Below the pieces are notes generated by a model. The model was not told the origin of the DNA. It worked only from the letters and a program-made list of their open reading frames with translations, and did not search any database. A program made the position numbers and the translations under genes. From the IMG/VR virus record IMGVR_UViG_3300031521_000014, positions 86,675-150,674 of that record: a stretch of 64,000 bases of DNA. One strand, 5' to 3'. This document shows, piece by piece, positions 41,870 to 50,400 of this stretch. The DNA comes from a virus. Numbering within the stretch: position 1 is the stretch's first letter; the number at the start of each line of letters is the position of its first letter.

Positions 41870-42187
41870 ATGCATGAGAGTACAGTTGAGGCGTTATTAA
41901 AATTAAGAAAAGCTTGGGCACCACGTTTAACGCCAGAGTTGATAGATGCTGCTATTATTAAAGAGAGCTATTTAATCTTTCCAGAGACAACTGTTACCGT
42001 ATGCTGTTTAACACTTGTAAATGGCTTTAACGTAGTTGGGTATAGCAGTTGTGCCTCTATAGAGAATTTTAATAAAGAGATAGGCGAGAAAGTTGCTAGA
42101 ACTAATGCTAGAGATAAAATCTGGGATCTAGAAGGTTATCTTCTTAAACAAAAACTGTATGAGGACGCACAAAATGTCACTGCCTAA
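41870..42187 (+). CDS. Gp49-like phage protein (105 aa)
   Basis: The segment 'TVTVCCLTLVNGFNVVGYSS' with the end 'IARTNARDKIWDLEGYLL'-type helix (here VARTNARDKIWDLEG) fits the small Gp49-like phage family (Pfam Phage_gp49_66): a strand pair with NGFxVxG, then a conserved ARxxAxxKIWxLEGYLL helix. The family is widespread in tailed phages and has no known function. AAAGGAT precedes the ATG, and the end overlaps the next gene by 14 bases. Confidence 0.78.
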   Translation: MHESTVEALLKLRKAWAPRLTPELIDAAIIKESYLIFPETTVTVCCLTLVNGFNVVGYSSCASIENFNKEIGEKVARTNARDKIWDLEGYLLKQKLYEDAQNVTA

Positions 42188-42803
42188 TACATATGTTATA
42201 CCGCCTATCGGTACTAAAGGTGTCTTTAGTTTTAAAGCACCTTTTGATACAGTAGATAAGATAGGAGCTACAGAGGAGTTAACGGTTACAGCGGTAAGAT
42301 CTCTTATTGAGTTGGTTAACTCTGATGAGAAACCCTACGATACTATTTATACACCAATAGGTTTAACAATTACTGAGTATAAAGAGGATCTTGATACTAA
42401 TGTACCTATCATTGTTTTAATCAAAACAAACGGCGATCACTTTTATGTCCCGGCAGATAGAATAAAAAGTCTTCCTGACATTTCAGGTTATAGATATCGT
42501 AAGGTTATGATAGGTATGAATTTAGGTTCTTTACCAATGGATTATGATCTTACTTTACTTAAGGCTAACCTTGAAAGTTCTGTTAAAGAGAGTACGGGTA
42601 TAGTGACCGTAGCCACGGCTATTCCTATGTCGGCTATTACTTACGTAACTGCTGCAGAGCATAATAAGCTAAAAGCCTTATTAGAGAATAAATCTTCTGT
42701 TGATTTATCTTATAAAACTCTTTATGAACAACAGCTCTCGCTTAACACCACATTAAAAACTACAATTACCTCTCTAGAAAATGAATTGAAGAAACATGTA
42801 TAA
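42174..42803 (+). CDS. Unknown protein with C-terminal coiled coil (209 aa)
   Basis: ATG 42174 is preferred to the ATG at 42159, which itself overlaps the likely GAGGA ribosome site. Strand-rich N-terminal half with 'YVIPPIGTKGVFSFKAPFD', then helical C-terminus 'TLYEQQLSLNTTLKTTITSL' that looks coiled. The domain outline (small beta part plus trimeric stalk) is common in tail proteins, but no family was recognised. Confidence 0.8.
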   Translation: MSLPNTYVIPPIGTKGVFSFKAPFDTVDKIGATEELTVTAVRSLIELVNSDEKPYDTIYTPIGLTITEYKEDLDTNVPIIVLIKTNGDHFYVPADRIKSLPDISGYRYRKVMIGMNLGSLPMDYDLTLLKANLESSVKESTGIVTVATAIPMSAITYVTAAEHNKLKALLENKSSVDLSYKTLYEQQLSLNTTLKTTITSLENELKKHV

Positions 42804-42833
42804 CACTACAGAGACATTGTCTCTGTAGTGTTA
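42801..42833. terminator. Bidirectional terminator
   Basis: Perfect 15-bp stem (42801-42815 with 42819-42833), three-base loop; it starts on the plus gene's stop codon and ends six bases before the minus gene's stop. Confidence 0.88.
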
Positions 42834-42838
42834 TTTTC

Positions 42839-43663
42839 TTAACTGTTGATTGGTAACATACTTTTTATAAAAGCTGATTTAGATATGTTGTTATTAAAGA
42901 AGGCAACTTTCTTCCAGCGTTTTAATTCATCTGCATAGATTTGTGCTGCATCAGAATATTCATCTATTGTTTCTTTTACAGTAGAGAGCTCATGACCACC
43001 TAGAACATAACCCTTATCTAACTTTATTCTAAGATGTTTAAAAATATACATCTTGATACATGCTACAACAAGATCCCCAAAAGCTAGATAAGATCTTGGA
43101 TTAATATTTTCAAGATTCTTACTATTCTCTACAGTACATTTTAGGACACCTGTTGTAATCATAAAGTTAGGTTCTTCTACAATGATAGTATTCTCACCTA
43201 TAACTTCTAATCGCGCTGTTTGGACTATGTTAAGATCGCTTAGCGCATTCATCATTTTTAATCCAGCTGTTAGCATAGGAGAAACCGTTAAGTTATTAAA
43301 ACCATCATACCACATATTGCTGTTATTAGAAAAATAGGAATTAGCGTACATTGTGTTAGTAGAAAGAATAGTGTTAGCACTAACGATACTGGCACCGTTA
43401 GTAAGTGATTTAGGTATTTCTAGAATAAATTTAGTAGGTTCTAATCTGCGAACATTCGCAGGTGAAAAGGGTACGACTAGGTCAATACCGCCAACAATGT
43501 TACAGTCTATTAATACCTTAGGACGTATAACCTTACACATTATTCGTTCATCAATACTGATGACTTGATTTACCCTGTGTGTATTATCTATAAAGGCTAT
43601 TTCTAAAACTTCTTCAGGTATTCTAAAATGGATTTCATTAAGTCCATAAAGTATTGCATTCAT
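42839..43663 (-). CDS. Unknown protein, possibly structural (274 aa)
   Basis: Strand-rich N-terminal two thirds ('NEIHFRIPEEVLEIAFIDNT', 'IDLVVPFSPANV'), an Asn/Ser-rich middle ('SYFSNNSNMWYDGFNN') and a helical C-terminus. GAGAGGAT precedes the ATG. Terminators lie on both sides, so it is a single-gene unit or is read from the upstream membrane-protein gene past a leaky hairpin. No domain recognised; composition suggests a virion protein. Confidence 0.8.
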   Translation of the reverse strand: MNAILYGLNEIHFRIPEEVLEIAFIDNTHRVNQVISIDERIMCKVIRPKVLIDCNIVGGIDLVVPFSPANVRRLEPTKFILEIPKSLTNGASIVSANTILSTNTMYANSYFSNNSNMWYDGFNNLTVSPMLTAGLKMMNALSDLNIVQTARLEVIGENTIIVEEPNFMITTGVLKCTVENSKNLENINPRSYLAFGDLVVACIKMYIFKHLRIKLDKGYVLGGHELSTVKETIDEYSDAAQIYADELKRWKKVAFFNNNISKSAFIKSMLPINS

Positions 43664-43691
43664 GATGATCCTCTCATGGTGATAATATCAA

Positions 43692-43726
43692 CTAAGATAG
43701 TACTGGATTATCCAGTACTATCTTAG
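43692..43726 (-). terminator. Terminator after the signal-peptide protein gene
   Basis: Perfect 16-bp stem (43692-43707 with 43711-43726), three-base loop, directly downstream of the gene at 43733 on the minus strand. No strong T run follows, so some read-through is likely. Confidence 0.75.
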
Positions 43727-43732
43727 CATTAT

Positions 43733-44230
43733 CTATTTTGTAGCAGGGGGCGTGTCTAGTACACCATCGCCGTCAGAATCAGTCCAACCTGTTTTACCAA
43801 TGGAAACTGCTTTATCTTTAACATATGTTTGTACGGCTGCGCCATAAGTATTAATAAGACCTGGGTCAACTTCTTTTAAGAAGTCAATACTGTGTTTATT
43901 TTTAGAAACAGCTGCACCAATAGCAGTTTCAGCCATTTTCTCTGCAAAGGTAATCGCACCCATAACTAAAGATTCAAAATGAGTTTCGTCATAACCGAAC
44001 TCATTTAACTTCGCTTTAAAGCTATCACTAGAACGTGTTTTCTTAAACAGATAGTACGAACCAATCAATAGAATGGCTACAATAATAACCATCACTACTT
44101 GAGTAATTAGCGCGTTAGTAGATGCTAACGCCGGATCAGGAACAACGGCTGTGCTATTTGCATCATCCGCAAAAAGAAAGCTTAAACAACTAGAAAACAT
44201 TAACCCCATGAAAAAAAGCAATTTTTTCAT
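43733..44230 (-). CDS. Exported single-pass membrane protein, possible holin-like (165 aa)
   Basis: Residues 1-21 form a signal peptide (MKKLL, hydrophobic core, 'SFLFA|DD'). Residues ~43-63 ('ITQVVMVIIVAILLIGSYYLF') are a transmembrane helix followed by 'KKTR', so the C-terminus should be cytoplasmic. The rest is helical with 'MGAITFAEKMAETAI', similar in style to the LL-H type holin family, and the end 'TDSDGDGVLD' is a calcium-binding-like loop. A signal peptide is unusual for a cytoplasm-replicating phage protein. AAGGAGT precedes the ATG. Holin or a host-envelope modifier are both possible. Confidence 0.78.
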   Translation of the reverse strand: MKKLLFFMGLMFSSCLSFLFADDANSTAVVPDPALASTNALITQVVMVIIVAILLIGSYYLFKKTRSSDSFKAKLNEFGYDETHFESLVMGAITFAEKMAETAIGAAVSKNKHSIDFLKEVDPGLINTYGAAVQTYVKDKAVSIGKTGWTDSDGDGVLDTPPATK

Positions 44231-44264
44231 ATGTGACTCCTTACGATAAGAATTTGAATAATCA

Positions 44265-44273
44265 TTGAATATT
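44265..44273 (+). promoter_or_regulatory. Variant ATGAATATT motif
   Basis: TTGAATATT, one base off the motif, 29 bases before the ATG at 44303 in a divergent gap. Confidence 0.3.
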
Positions 44274-44302
44274 GTTTGATATTAATATTCTAAGGATCAT
44301 TA

Positions 44303-44566
44303 ATGCCGTGTCTTTCAATTTCAGCAAAGTTACGAATAGAGACTAGCATAAAGAACATCGAAGACGAGCATCTTGAACGACACATGACCTCTGCCGAAAG
44401 TGCTTGTTACGAAAATGCTAAAAAGATTAAAGAGACCTTTACTATAAAAGTAATGGGTACAGATTATCCTGTTAACACTTATGAAAAACTCCAAAGACAC
44501 TTATTAAAAGTATCTAATGAGTTAAGTAACCTTGTGTGTATACTGCGAAAAAGAAGTTATAAGTAA
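44303..44566 (+). CDS. Small unknown helical protein (87 aa)
   Basis: Charged helical protein with 'NIEDEHLERHMTSAESACYE' in the middle and a basic end 'ILRKRSYK'. CTAAGGAT precedes the ATG. Single-gene unit that converges on the helicase gene, with its stop codon inside the shared terminator. Function unknown; a small basic tail could bind nucleic acid. Confidence 0.78.
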   Translation: MPCLSISAKLRIETSIKNIEDEHLERHMTSAESACYENAKKIKETFTIKVMGTDYPVNTYEKLQRHLLKVSNELSNLVCILRKRSYK

Positions 44567-44592
44567 GAGAAGCGGATATCCGCTTCTCTTAC
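44563..44592. terminator. Bidirectional terminator containing both stop codons
   Basis: Perfect 30-base palindrome. The plus TAA (44564-44566) and the minus TAA (44589-44591) lie at mirrored positions in the arms. Confidence 0.92.
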
Positions 44593-47396
44593 CATGATTT
44601 CATCAACTCTTCTAAACCTATTCTTCCGTACTGTATCGTTGGGGGTATCTCTTTATAATCCTCTGTCGATACATTCATATCCGCCTCATTAATAATATCA
44701 ACATCAGATGAGTAACCTGTTATCTTTTCCACTTCATCTTTAAAGAACGCGATAATATCAATATTACGACTGTTAATATTAGGAACTTCTCCTGTATCTA
44801 ATAGTGGTATATAAACATATGTTTGTTTATCTTGACCTCTACGCCACACACGGGCTATCGCTTGATCGTATATGTACATCCTGAATGGGGTATCTAAGAT
44901 GATAACAATATTAGCCGCTACAACAGGAACAGATTCACCTAGTGATTTGTAAGTCGCTATCAATGGGTTAACATTCTCATTCTCTGTAAATAACTTAACG
45001 GTTTGTGTTAAATGTTTAACATTTTCACCGTAGACACTAACAGGACTGTATCCCTCATTTCTTACATTTTTAAGAGCAGCATCACAAACATCTATATAGC
45101 TACTGAAAATAAGTGTTTTCTTTTCGGTAGATTCTATAATCTCTGTGAAATCAAAATGATACGCCATATCCCTATGACATTCAATTCTAGCTTTACCTAT
45201 AACCCCCGCTAACGCTTCACCCTGTACTTTTAAAGAAGGATATTTATAAATAGTTTTAGCCTCTTTAAACAGTTTCTTTTCATCTCCCTGTAAAACAGGA
45301 AGCAAATACTTATTCTCAAAAACATTAGCATCTTTAATCGTTTGCGACATAAACATTAATTGTTTTCGTTTATAGCCATTTACGATATCTCTAATATTCT
45401 TTTCATAAGTATTAAAAAACTTAGGATCCACTTTATTTTTTAATTGTATCGCCTTAGCTTTCTCATAAAGTGACGTATAAAGTTTAGCATAGAGTTCTGC
45501 TTGCTTCTCAAGTTCTTCCATTCTCCTAGTTATAAATATTTTTAAATTAGTAGCTATAACTGGCAATGTGTAATCAACACCATTATCTAGTACCATGGGT
45601 ATATTTCTAACAATAGGTTTTGGCCCAACATTATCTTTAGAAACTCTAACTGAGAAGTCCCCGTACCGCATTCGTAATGTTTCTTTAAAAACATTACCAG
45701 GGTTCCTATATAATGCTAAGAAACGTTTTACAACAGCTCCTCTGAAGCGTAAGTCTAACATACTGATCAATACTGCTAATTCAGCAACACCTGACTTAAT
45801 AGGCGTTCCTGATAGTAATATAATATCTTCTGTATTTATAAGATCTAGTAACTTTAACAAAGCTACTGTTCTATTAGACTTAGCATCTAAGAAGTTATGT
45901 ATTTCGTCTATGATGACAGTAATCTTCTTACCACTTATCTCTGGTAAAATATCAAAAAGTTTCTCTATTGACTCATAGTTACTTAAAATGAATTTTTCAT
46001 TCTTATAACCTGTTTCATTCTTGACATTATAATAAGATTGTGGTTTCTTATAAATCTCTGTTGTCAATCCCTTTATCCAAACATTATCAACAGAGTTATT
46101 AGGAATAATACAGATAGCTACTTCAGTATTAACACATTCTGAAATAGCCAATGCTGTAAATGTATTATGGGTAGTAATGTAATTATCAACAACAAATAAA
46201 TGATCTACATTATCTACTGCTATACAAGTAGCGTAATCAGATTTTGTTTTAACAATACTTTCTATGCCTAATAACATTTTTGTTTTAATAGGCTCAATAG
46301 TATTTATTAAATCCATATGGGCATTTGATGTAAAAAACTTATATGCTTCAGGGTGTTTAAACTTTAATACACAAAGTCTTTTCTTGTTGTTTATCTTTGC
46401 TACTCCGCCAAGACTAAAAATGATAGACTGTAGATCTTTAACAAGAATTTCTGAATATGATGTGAATATGAATTCACCTTCTTCGTTAACCGTGATATTT
46501 GCTTTATCAAAAATACCTTGCAATAAACTCCAGCGTTGTAATACACTACCATTCTTATACTCATTAGGTATATACCAGTCTGTCGTTGCTAAGAAGTAAG
46601 GATCCTCTGGTAATGAAATAGAATCTATTTTCTCTGGGGTAATTAAGTCTATACTGGCTTTATTTCCATTTATAGCTAGGAAATCAATAAGGTCCATTGT
46701 TGACATTATTTCATAATGACCTTGATTAACAAACGTATCCATTTCAGGATATATTTTCCATAAGTGATCACCACAGGATACTATCTCACGACCATCTTCA
46801 AAACGTACAGTATATAAACATACGATACCTTGAGGATGTACCGAAAGTACTTTAGTAGGTTTACCGTCATTACCTATAACTGTCTCACCTTTTATAAGAC
46901 TGCCTATTGGCTTCCAACCGCCTGGTACTCTAACAGGTGTATCATCCCTTAAGGCTTTACCTGTACCAGTTCCCATATCAAAAAGTAACCCACGATAATG
47001 AAGTTTACTTTTATTTATCTCATATTTATCAAAAGCAGCCTGCTGATCTTCTAGTATCTTATAATGCATTTTTTCATTAATAACCGATGTATCTAATGGT
47101 TCAACAGTATCATATTTTGATAGCTCTTTTATTTTAACAAGAAAAGCCCTTAAGGCTTTAATATTAACTCCGTACACGGAGTCACTGATAATAACATTCT
47201 CTAGGACATAAATAACTTCTGGAATAAAAAATCCATAGAAGCTAAAACCAATTAGTCCAAACTTAATAAACAGAGCATCTATTTTTTGTATACCTAATTT
47301 ACGTATAGATCTATTCCTAAAATTATTTCCGAAAAAACCTGTTACTGAGTATACATCATTTTTACTGTCATAATTTATCATAACATTATTGAACAT
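44589..47396 (-). CDS. SNF2-like superfamily 2 helicase interrupted by an intein (935 aa; 671 aa after splicing)
   Basis: An ATP-driven DNA translocase or helicase. The P-loop is split: GTGTGK ends at residue 147 and continues with T412 ('TFTALAI') after the intein, giving GTGTGKT when joined. Then come 'VIIDEIHNF' (DEAH-like motif II), 'LLSGTPIKSG' (motif III), and near the C-terminus 'IARVWRRGQDKQTYVY' (motif VI with arginine finger), the typical SNF2/RapA-style order. The N-terminal ~135 residues are a less clear domain. AAAGGAGAGG precedes the ATG. The protein is inactive until the intein is removed, since the ATP-binding loop is broken. Possible roles are transcription or replication support; the exact partner is unknown. 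Confidence 0.88.
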   Translation of the reverse strand: MFNNVMINYDSKNDVYSVTGFFGNNFRNRSIRKLGIQKIDALFIKFGLIGFSFYGFFIPEVIYVLENVIISDSVYGVNIKALRAFLVKIKELSKYDTVEPLDTSVINEKMHYKILEDQQAAFDKYEINKSKLHYRGLLFDMGTGTGKALRDDTPVRVPGGWKPIGSLIKGETVIGNDGKPTKVLSVHPQGIVCLYTVRFEDGREIVSCGDHLWKIYPEMDTFVNQGHYEIMSTMDLIDFLAINGNKASIDLITPEKIDSISLPEDPYFLATTDWYIPNEYKNGSVLQRWSLLQGIFDKANITVNEEGEFIFTSYSEILVKDLQSIIFSLGGVAKINNKKRLCVLKFKHPEAYKFFTSNAHMDLINTIEPIKTKMLLGIESIVKTKSDYATCIAVDNVDHLFVVDNYITTHNTFTALAISECVNTEVAICIIPNNSVDNVWIKGLTTEIYKKPQSYYNVKNETGYKNEKFILSNYESIEKLFDILPEISGKKITVIIDEIHNFLDAKSNRTVALLKLLDLINTEDIILLSGTPIKSGVAELAVLISMLDLRFRGAVVKRFLALYRNPGNVFKETLRMRYGDFSVRVSKDNVGPKPIVRNIPMVLDNGVDYTLPVIATNLKIFITRRMEELEKQAELYAKLYTSLYEKAKAIQLKNKVDPKFFNTYEKNIRDIVNGYKRKQLMFMSQTIKDANVFENKYLLPVLQGDEKKLFKEAKTIYKYPSLKVQGEALAGVIGKARIECHRDMAYHFDFTEIIESTEKKTLIFSSYIDVCDAALKNVRNEGYSPVSVYGENVKHLTQTVKLFTENENVNPLIATYKSLGESVPVVAANIVIILDTPFRMYIYDQAIARVWRRGQDKQTYVYIPLLDTGEVPNINSRNIDIIAFFKDEVEKITGYSSDVDIINEADMNVSTEDYKEIPPTIQYGRIGLEELMKSW
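46164..46955 (-). other. Class 3 intein, 264 aa (helicase residues 148-411)
   Basis: The insert begins 'ALRDDTPVRVPGGW' and ends 'YITTHN', followed by Thr. It has no Cys or Ser at position 1. Instead it shows the class 3 triplet: Trp in block B ('CGDHLW'), Cys in block F ('YATCIAVD') and Thr in block G ('TTHN'). In this class the block F Cys starts splicing. The middle (~intein residues 120-190) keeps a worn LAGLIDADG-like segment ('LLQGIFDKANITVNEEG', then 'DLQSIIFSLGG') but lacks clear catalytic acids in two copies, so the nuclease is probably dead. The insertion point in the GK/T of a P-loop is a favoured intein site. Confidence 0.88.
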
Positions 47397-47490
47397 AAGT
47401 CCTCTCCTTTAACTCTCATTGAAATCGATCTATCTATTATATAAGTATCTTAAAACTGGGGTATAGTTGATAAAACATGAAGGAATACAC

Positions 47491-50400
47491 ATGGTCTTTC
47501 CAGAATACAATAACCTATACCGGGCGGTGGGTACGACACGTTTAGTACACTTTGTAAGCCCTAGAATTATAGACGGCGCGACGTTTAAATTCTGTAAAAA
47601 TCCAATACTTTACTGGTTTACAGTTTCAGATATACCTGTTAAAATAGATAATACTTCTTCTTACTTAAAAGATATTAAGAAAACGTATATCAAAACTATT
47701 TTTGAATATATCGGTGAGGGTACGTTAGGTAACTTTCATAGGACTAATAATGTATCGACATCACAAGCAGTAAGCGAACTCGTTAAAAACGCACCTTACT
47801 TTAAATTCTTATCACCTACAGCAACAGAGTTAACAATGCCTAATACTACTCTAGCGATTGTTAATTATGGCTTATTAAATTCACGCTATCTGTATAGCTC
47901 TAACATACTTAATCCATATTATAAATGGTATAACGCTTTTCAAAAGATGTGTTCACAGCTATCTGATGCTACCTATAAAACAGATAGGCATCGTTTTGTT
48001 ACTATTAATCTTCCTACATCATTGCCAACACGTAATCGTTTGGATATGTTTGCTGAAAAGATATTATCATCACATCTTAAAGAACTCTCTATCTATCCTT
48101 ATTTTACACTAGTAGATATTTGGAGATTCTTAACACCAGAATTAAAACAAACAAGCCTATTGGCAACTGTTCCAGAAAGTGAGTATCCTAATATAGATTT
48201 CATGTTTATAGTAGATACCAAAATAGTTCTCTTAAACTTTGGTATATTAGCAGGTCTTGTAAAAGAATATAATCTACCAACAAAACTTCATGCTGATAGA
48301 GCTACCACTATTCGTAAACTCTTCTATCTGTTTTTACTTAATATTAACAGATTAACAAGTAAGCCTATTGATGAGATTATTAAAGATGGTGATAGTCAGC
48401 CTGATATCGCTATCACTGATAAACTCTTTGAGAAGATAGATACTTTTGGAACAGATGTAAATGCACCTATACCAGTTGTAAACAATCCTGCAGTAGATAT
48501 TAATCTAGAATTAGATAAACATGAGCCTGTTACGCCGGAAGAAGTTATTACAACGAATACTGATCTTCCTGAAGAATTAGTAGATGATTTTGACGAAGGT
48601 ATTGATATCACAGCAGGTGAGTTAAGAGATCTTGCTAGTAGTAGCGATCATGTTGTTTATGATAATAAGGCTGAGATCTATAAAGAAGTAGCGCAGCCAC
48701 AAGTCACCTTAGCAGTTCAAATAGGCGCTTTACAGGATTACGGTGTACTGACTAAATCTGAGGTAAACAAATACAATAACATCCTTATATCTCAAGAGTC
48801 ATTACCTTCTCCTTATCCAGGAGATGTAACGCCGTTAAAAGATATGCTAAATAGTGCTCTAGATGTTTATACACTGCCTGAAGAAGATTTAGCTATTACT
48901 GATAATCCTGTTGTTATTGACAAGAAAACACAAAAAGATGTTATAGGGACTATTAATAAAAACTATATCAAACATCAGCTTAAAAAAGATATTGTACGCT
49001 CCATCTATAAGATGCAAAGTGCGGGTGTTATCATCGATGACTATAAGGTAACTGATTCATCTACTATCCTAGGTGATTATAATCAGCATAGCTTTAGAAT
49101 GATCCCACTAGATGGTAAAGCCTCTACTATTAAAGTAGCTTTTCCTGTTGTCAATGAGGATGGTACAATTCGTTTATCCGGAAACCAATATAGAATGCGG
49201 GCTCAGCGTGCTGATTTTCCGATACGTAAGATAGATGCGACAACAGTATCTCTTTCTAGTAACTATGGTAAACTCTTTATAAGTAAAGCTGCTTATAAGA
49301 AGAATGATATAGGATATTGGTTACGAAATCTTATCATGACAAAGTATGATCTGAATGATGGATTAAGAGATCTTGTTTTAGCAGAAGTTGATAATGAGGA
49401 TTGTAAACAGCCATCACTTTACGGTTATCTATCCCGTTATATTAGATCTTTTAAGTACAACGATATTATCTTCTCATTTGATTATAAACTACGGTACACA
49501 TTATTAGCTAACACTACCGTTGAAGAGATTAAGAAGATTGAGGGCGATAAGTATATACTAATAGGTACAGAGAATGCTGTTCCAGTTTATGTTGATTTTG
49601 ATAATAAACTGTATCATTATGTTGATGGAACTTTTCAAGTGTATTCTTCACTCTATGATGTTATCGGCATTACTAAAGAGGATATGCCGTCAGAGCATAC
49701 TGTTGTTAAAGTATTTAAACGTAGTGTTCCTACGGTATTAATGTTATCTTACTACATGGGTATCACAAACCTTTTAAACATTTTAAAGGTTGAAGTTAGA
49801 TATGTAGACTTTACCAGTCACCCTGGTGTAAAGATAAGAGAGAAGATGCCGGTAGGTGAACATCGCTTTATGTTTAAAGATAAACTAGTCTATGTTAAAA
49901 AAGACTATGGCGATGCAGATCTTATTTTATCAGGTCTTAGTGAACTAGAGTCTTTAACACAACTATTTAACTTTGAGGCTTTTAATAATAAAGAATCTTT
50001 TGAAACTATTTTCATACGTAGCGGGTTTAGTTATATGTATGTTAATGAAGTTAAATTAATGGAGTCTTTATTTGTAGATCCTATTACCGAGACTATATTG
50101 AAAAAGATGGGTGAGCCATTAACTTTTAAAGGGCTATTACTAAGAGCCAATGAAATGCTCGTAGATGATAACTATAAACACAGTAACAATGTTACTGAGA
50201 TGACATTTAAAGGTTATGAGCGTGTACCAGGTATGTTCTATAATGAATTAGTTAAGGCAGTACGCGATCATGAGAACAGAAGTTACTGGACTAAGTCTAG
50301 AGTAGTATTTCCAGAGTATAAAGTTATTGCTAATATAACTGAGGATAGCACTACTGTTATGGTTGATGATACTAATCCTATAGCCTCTTTGAAGCAACGC

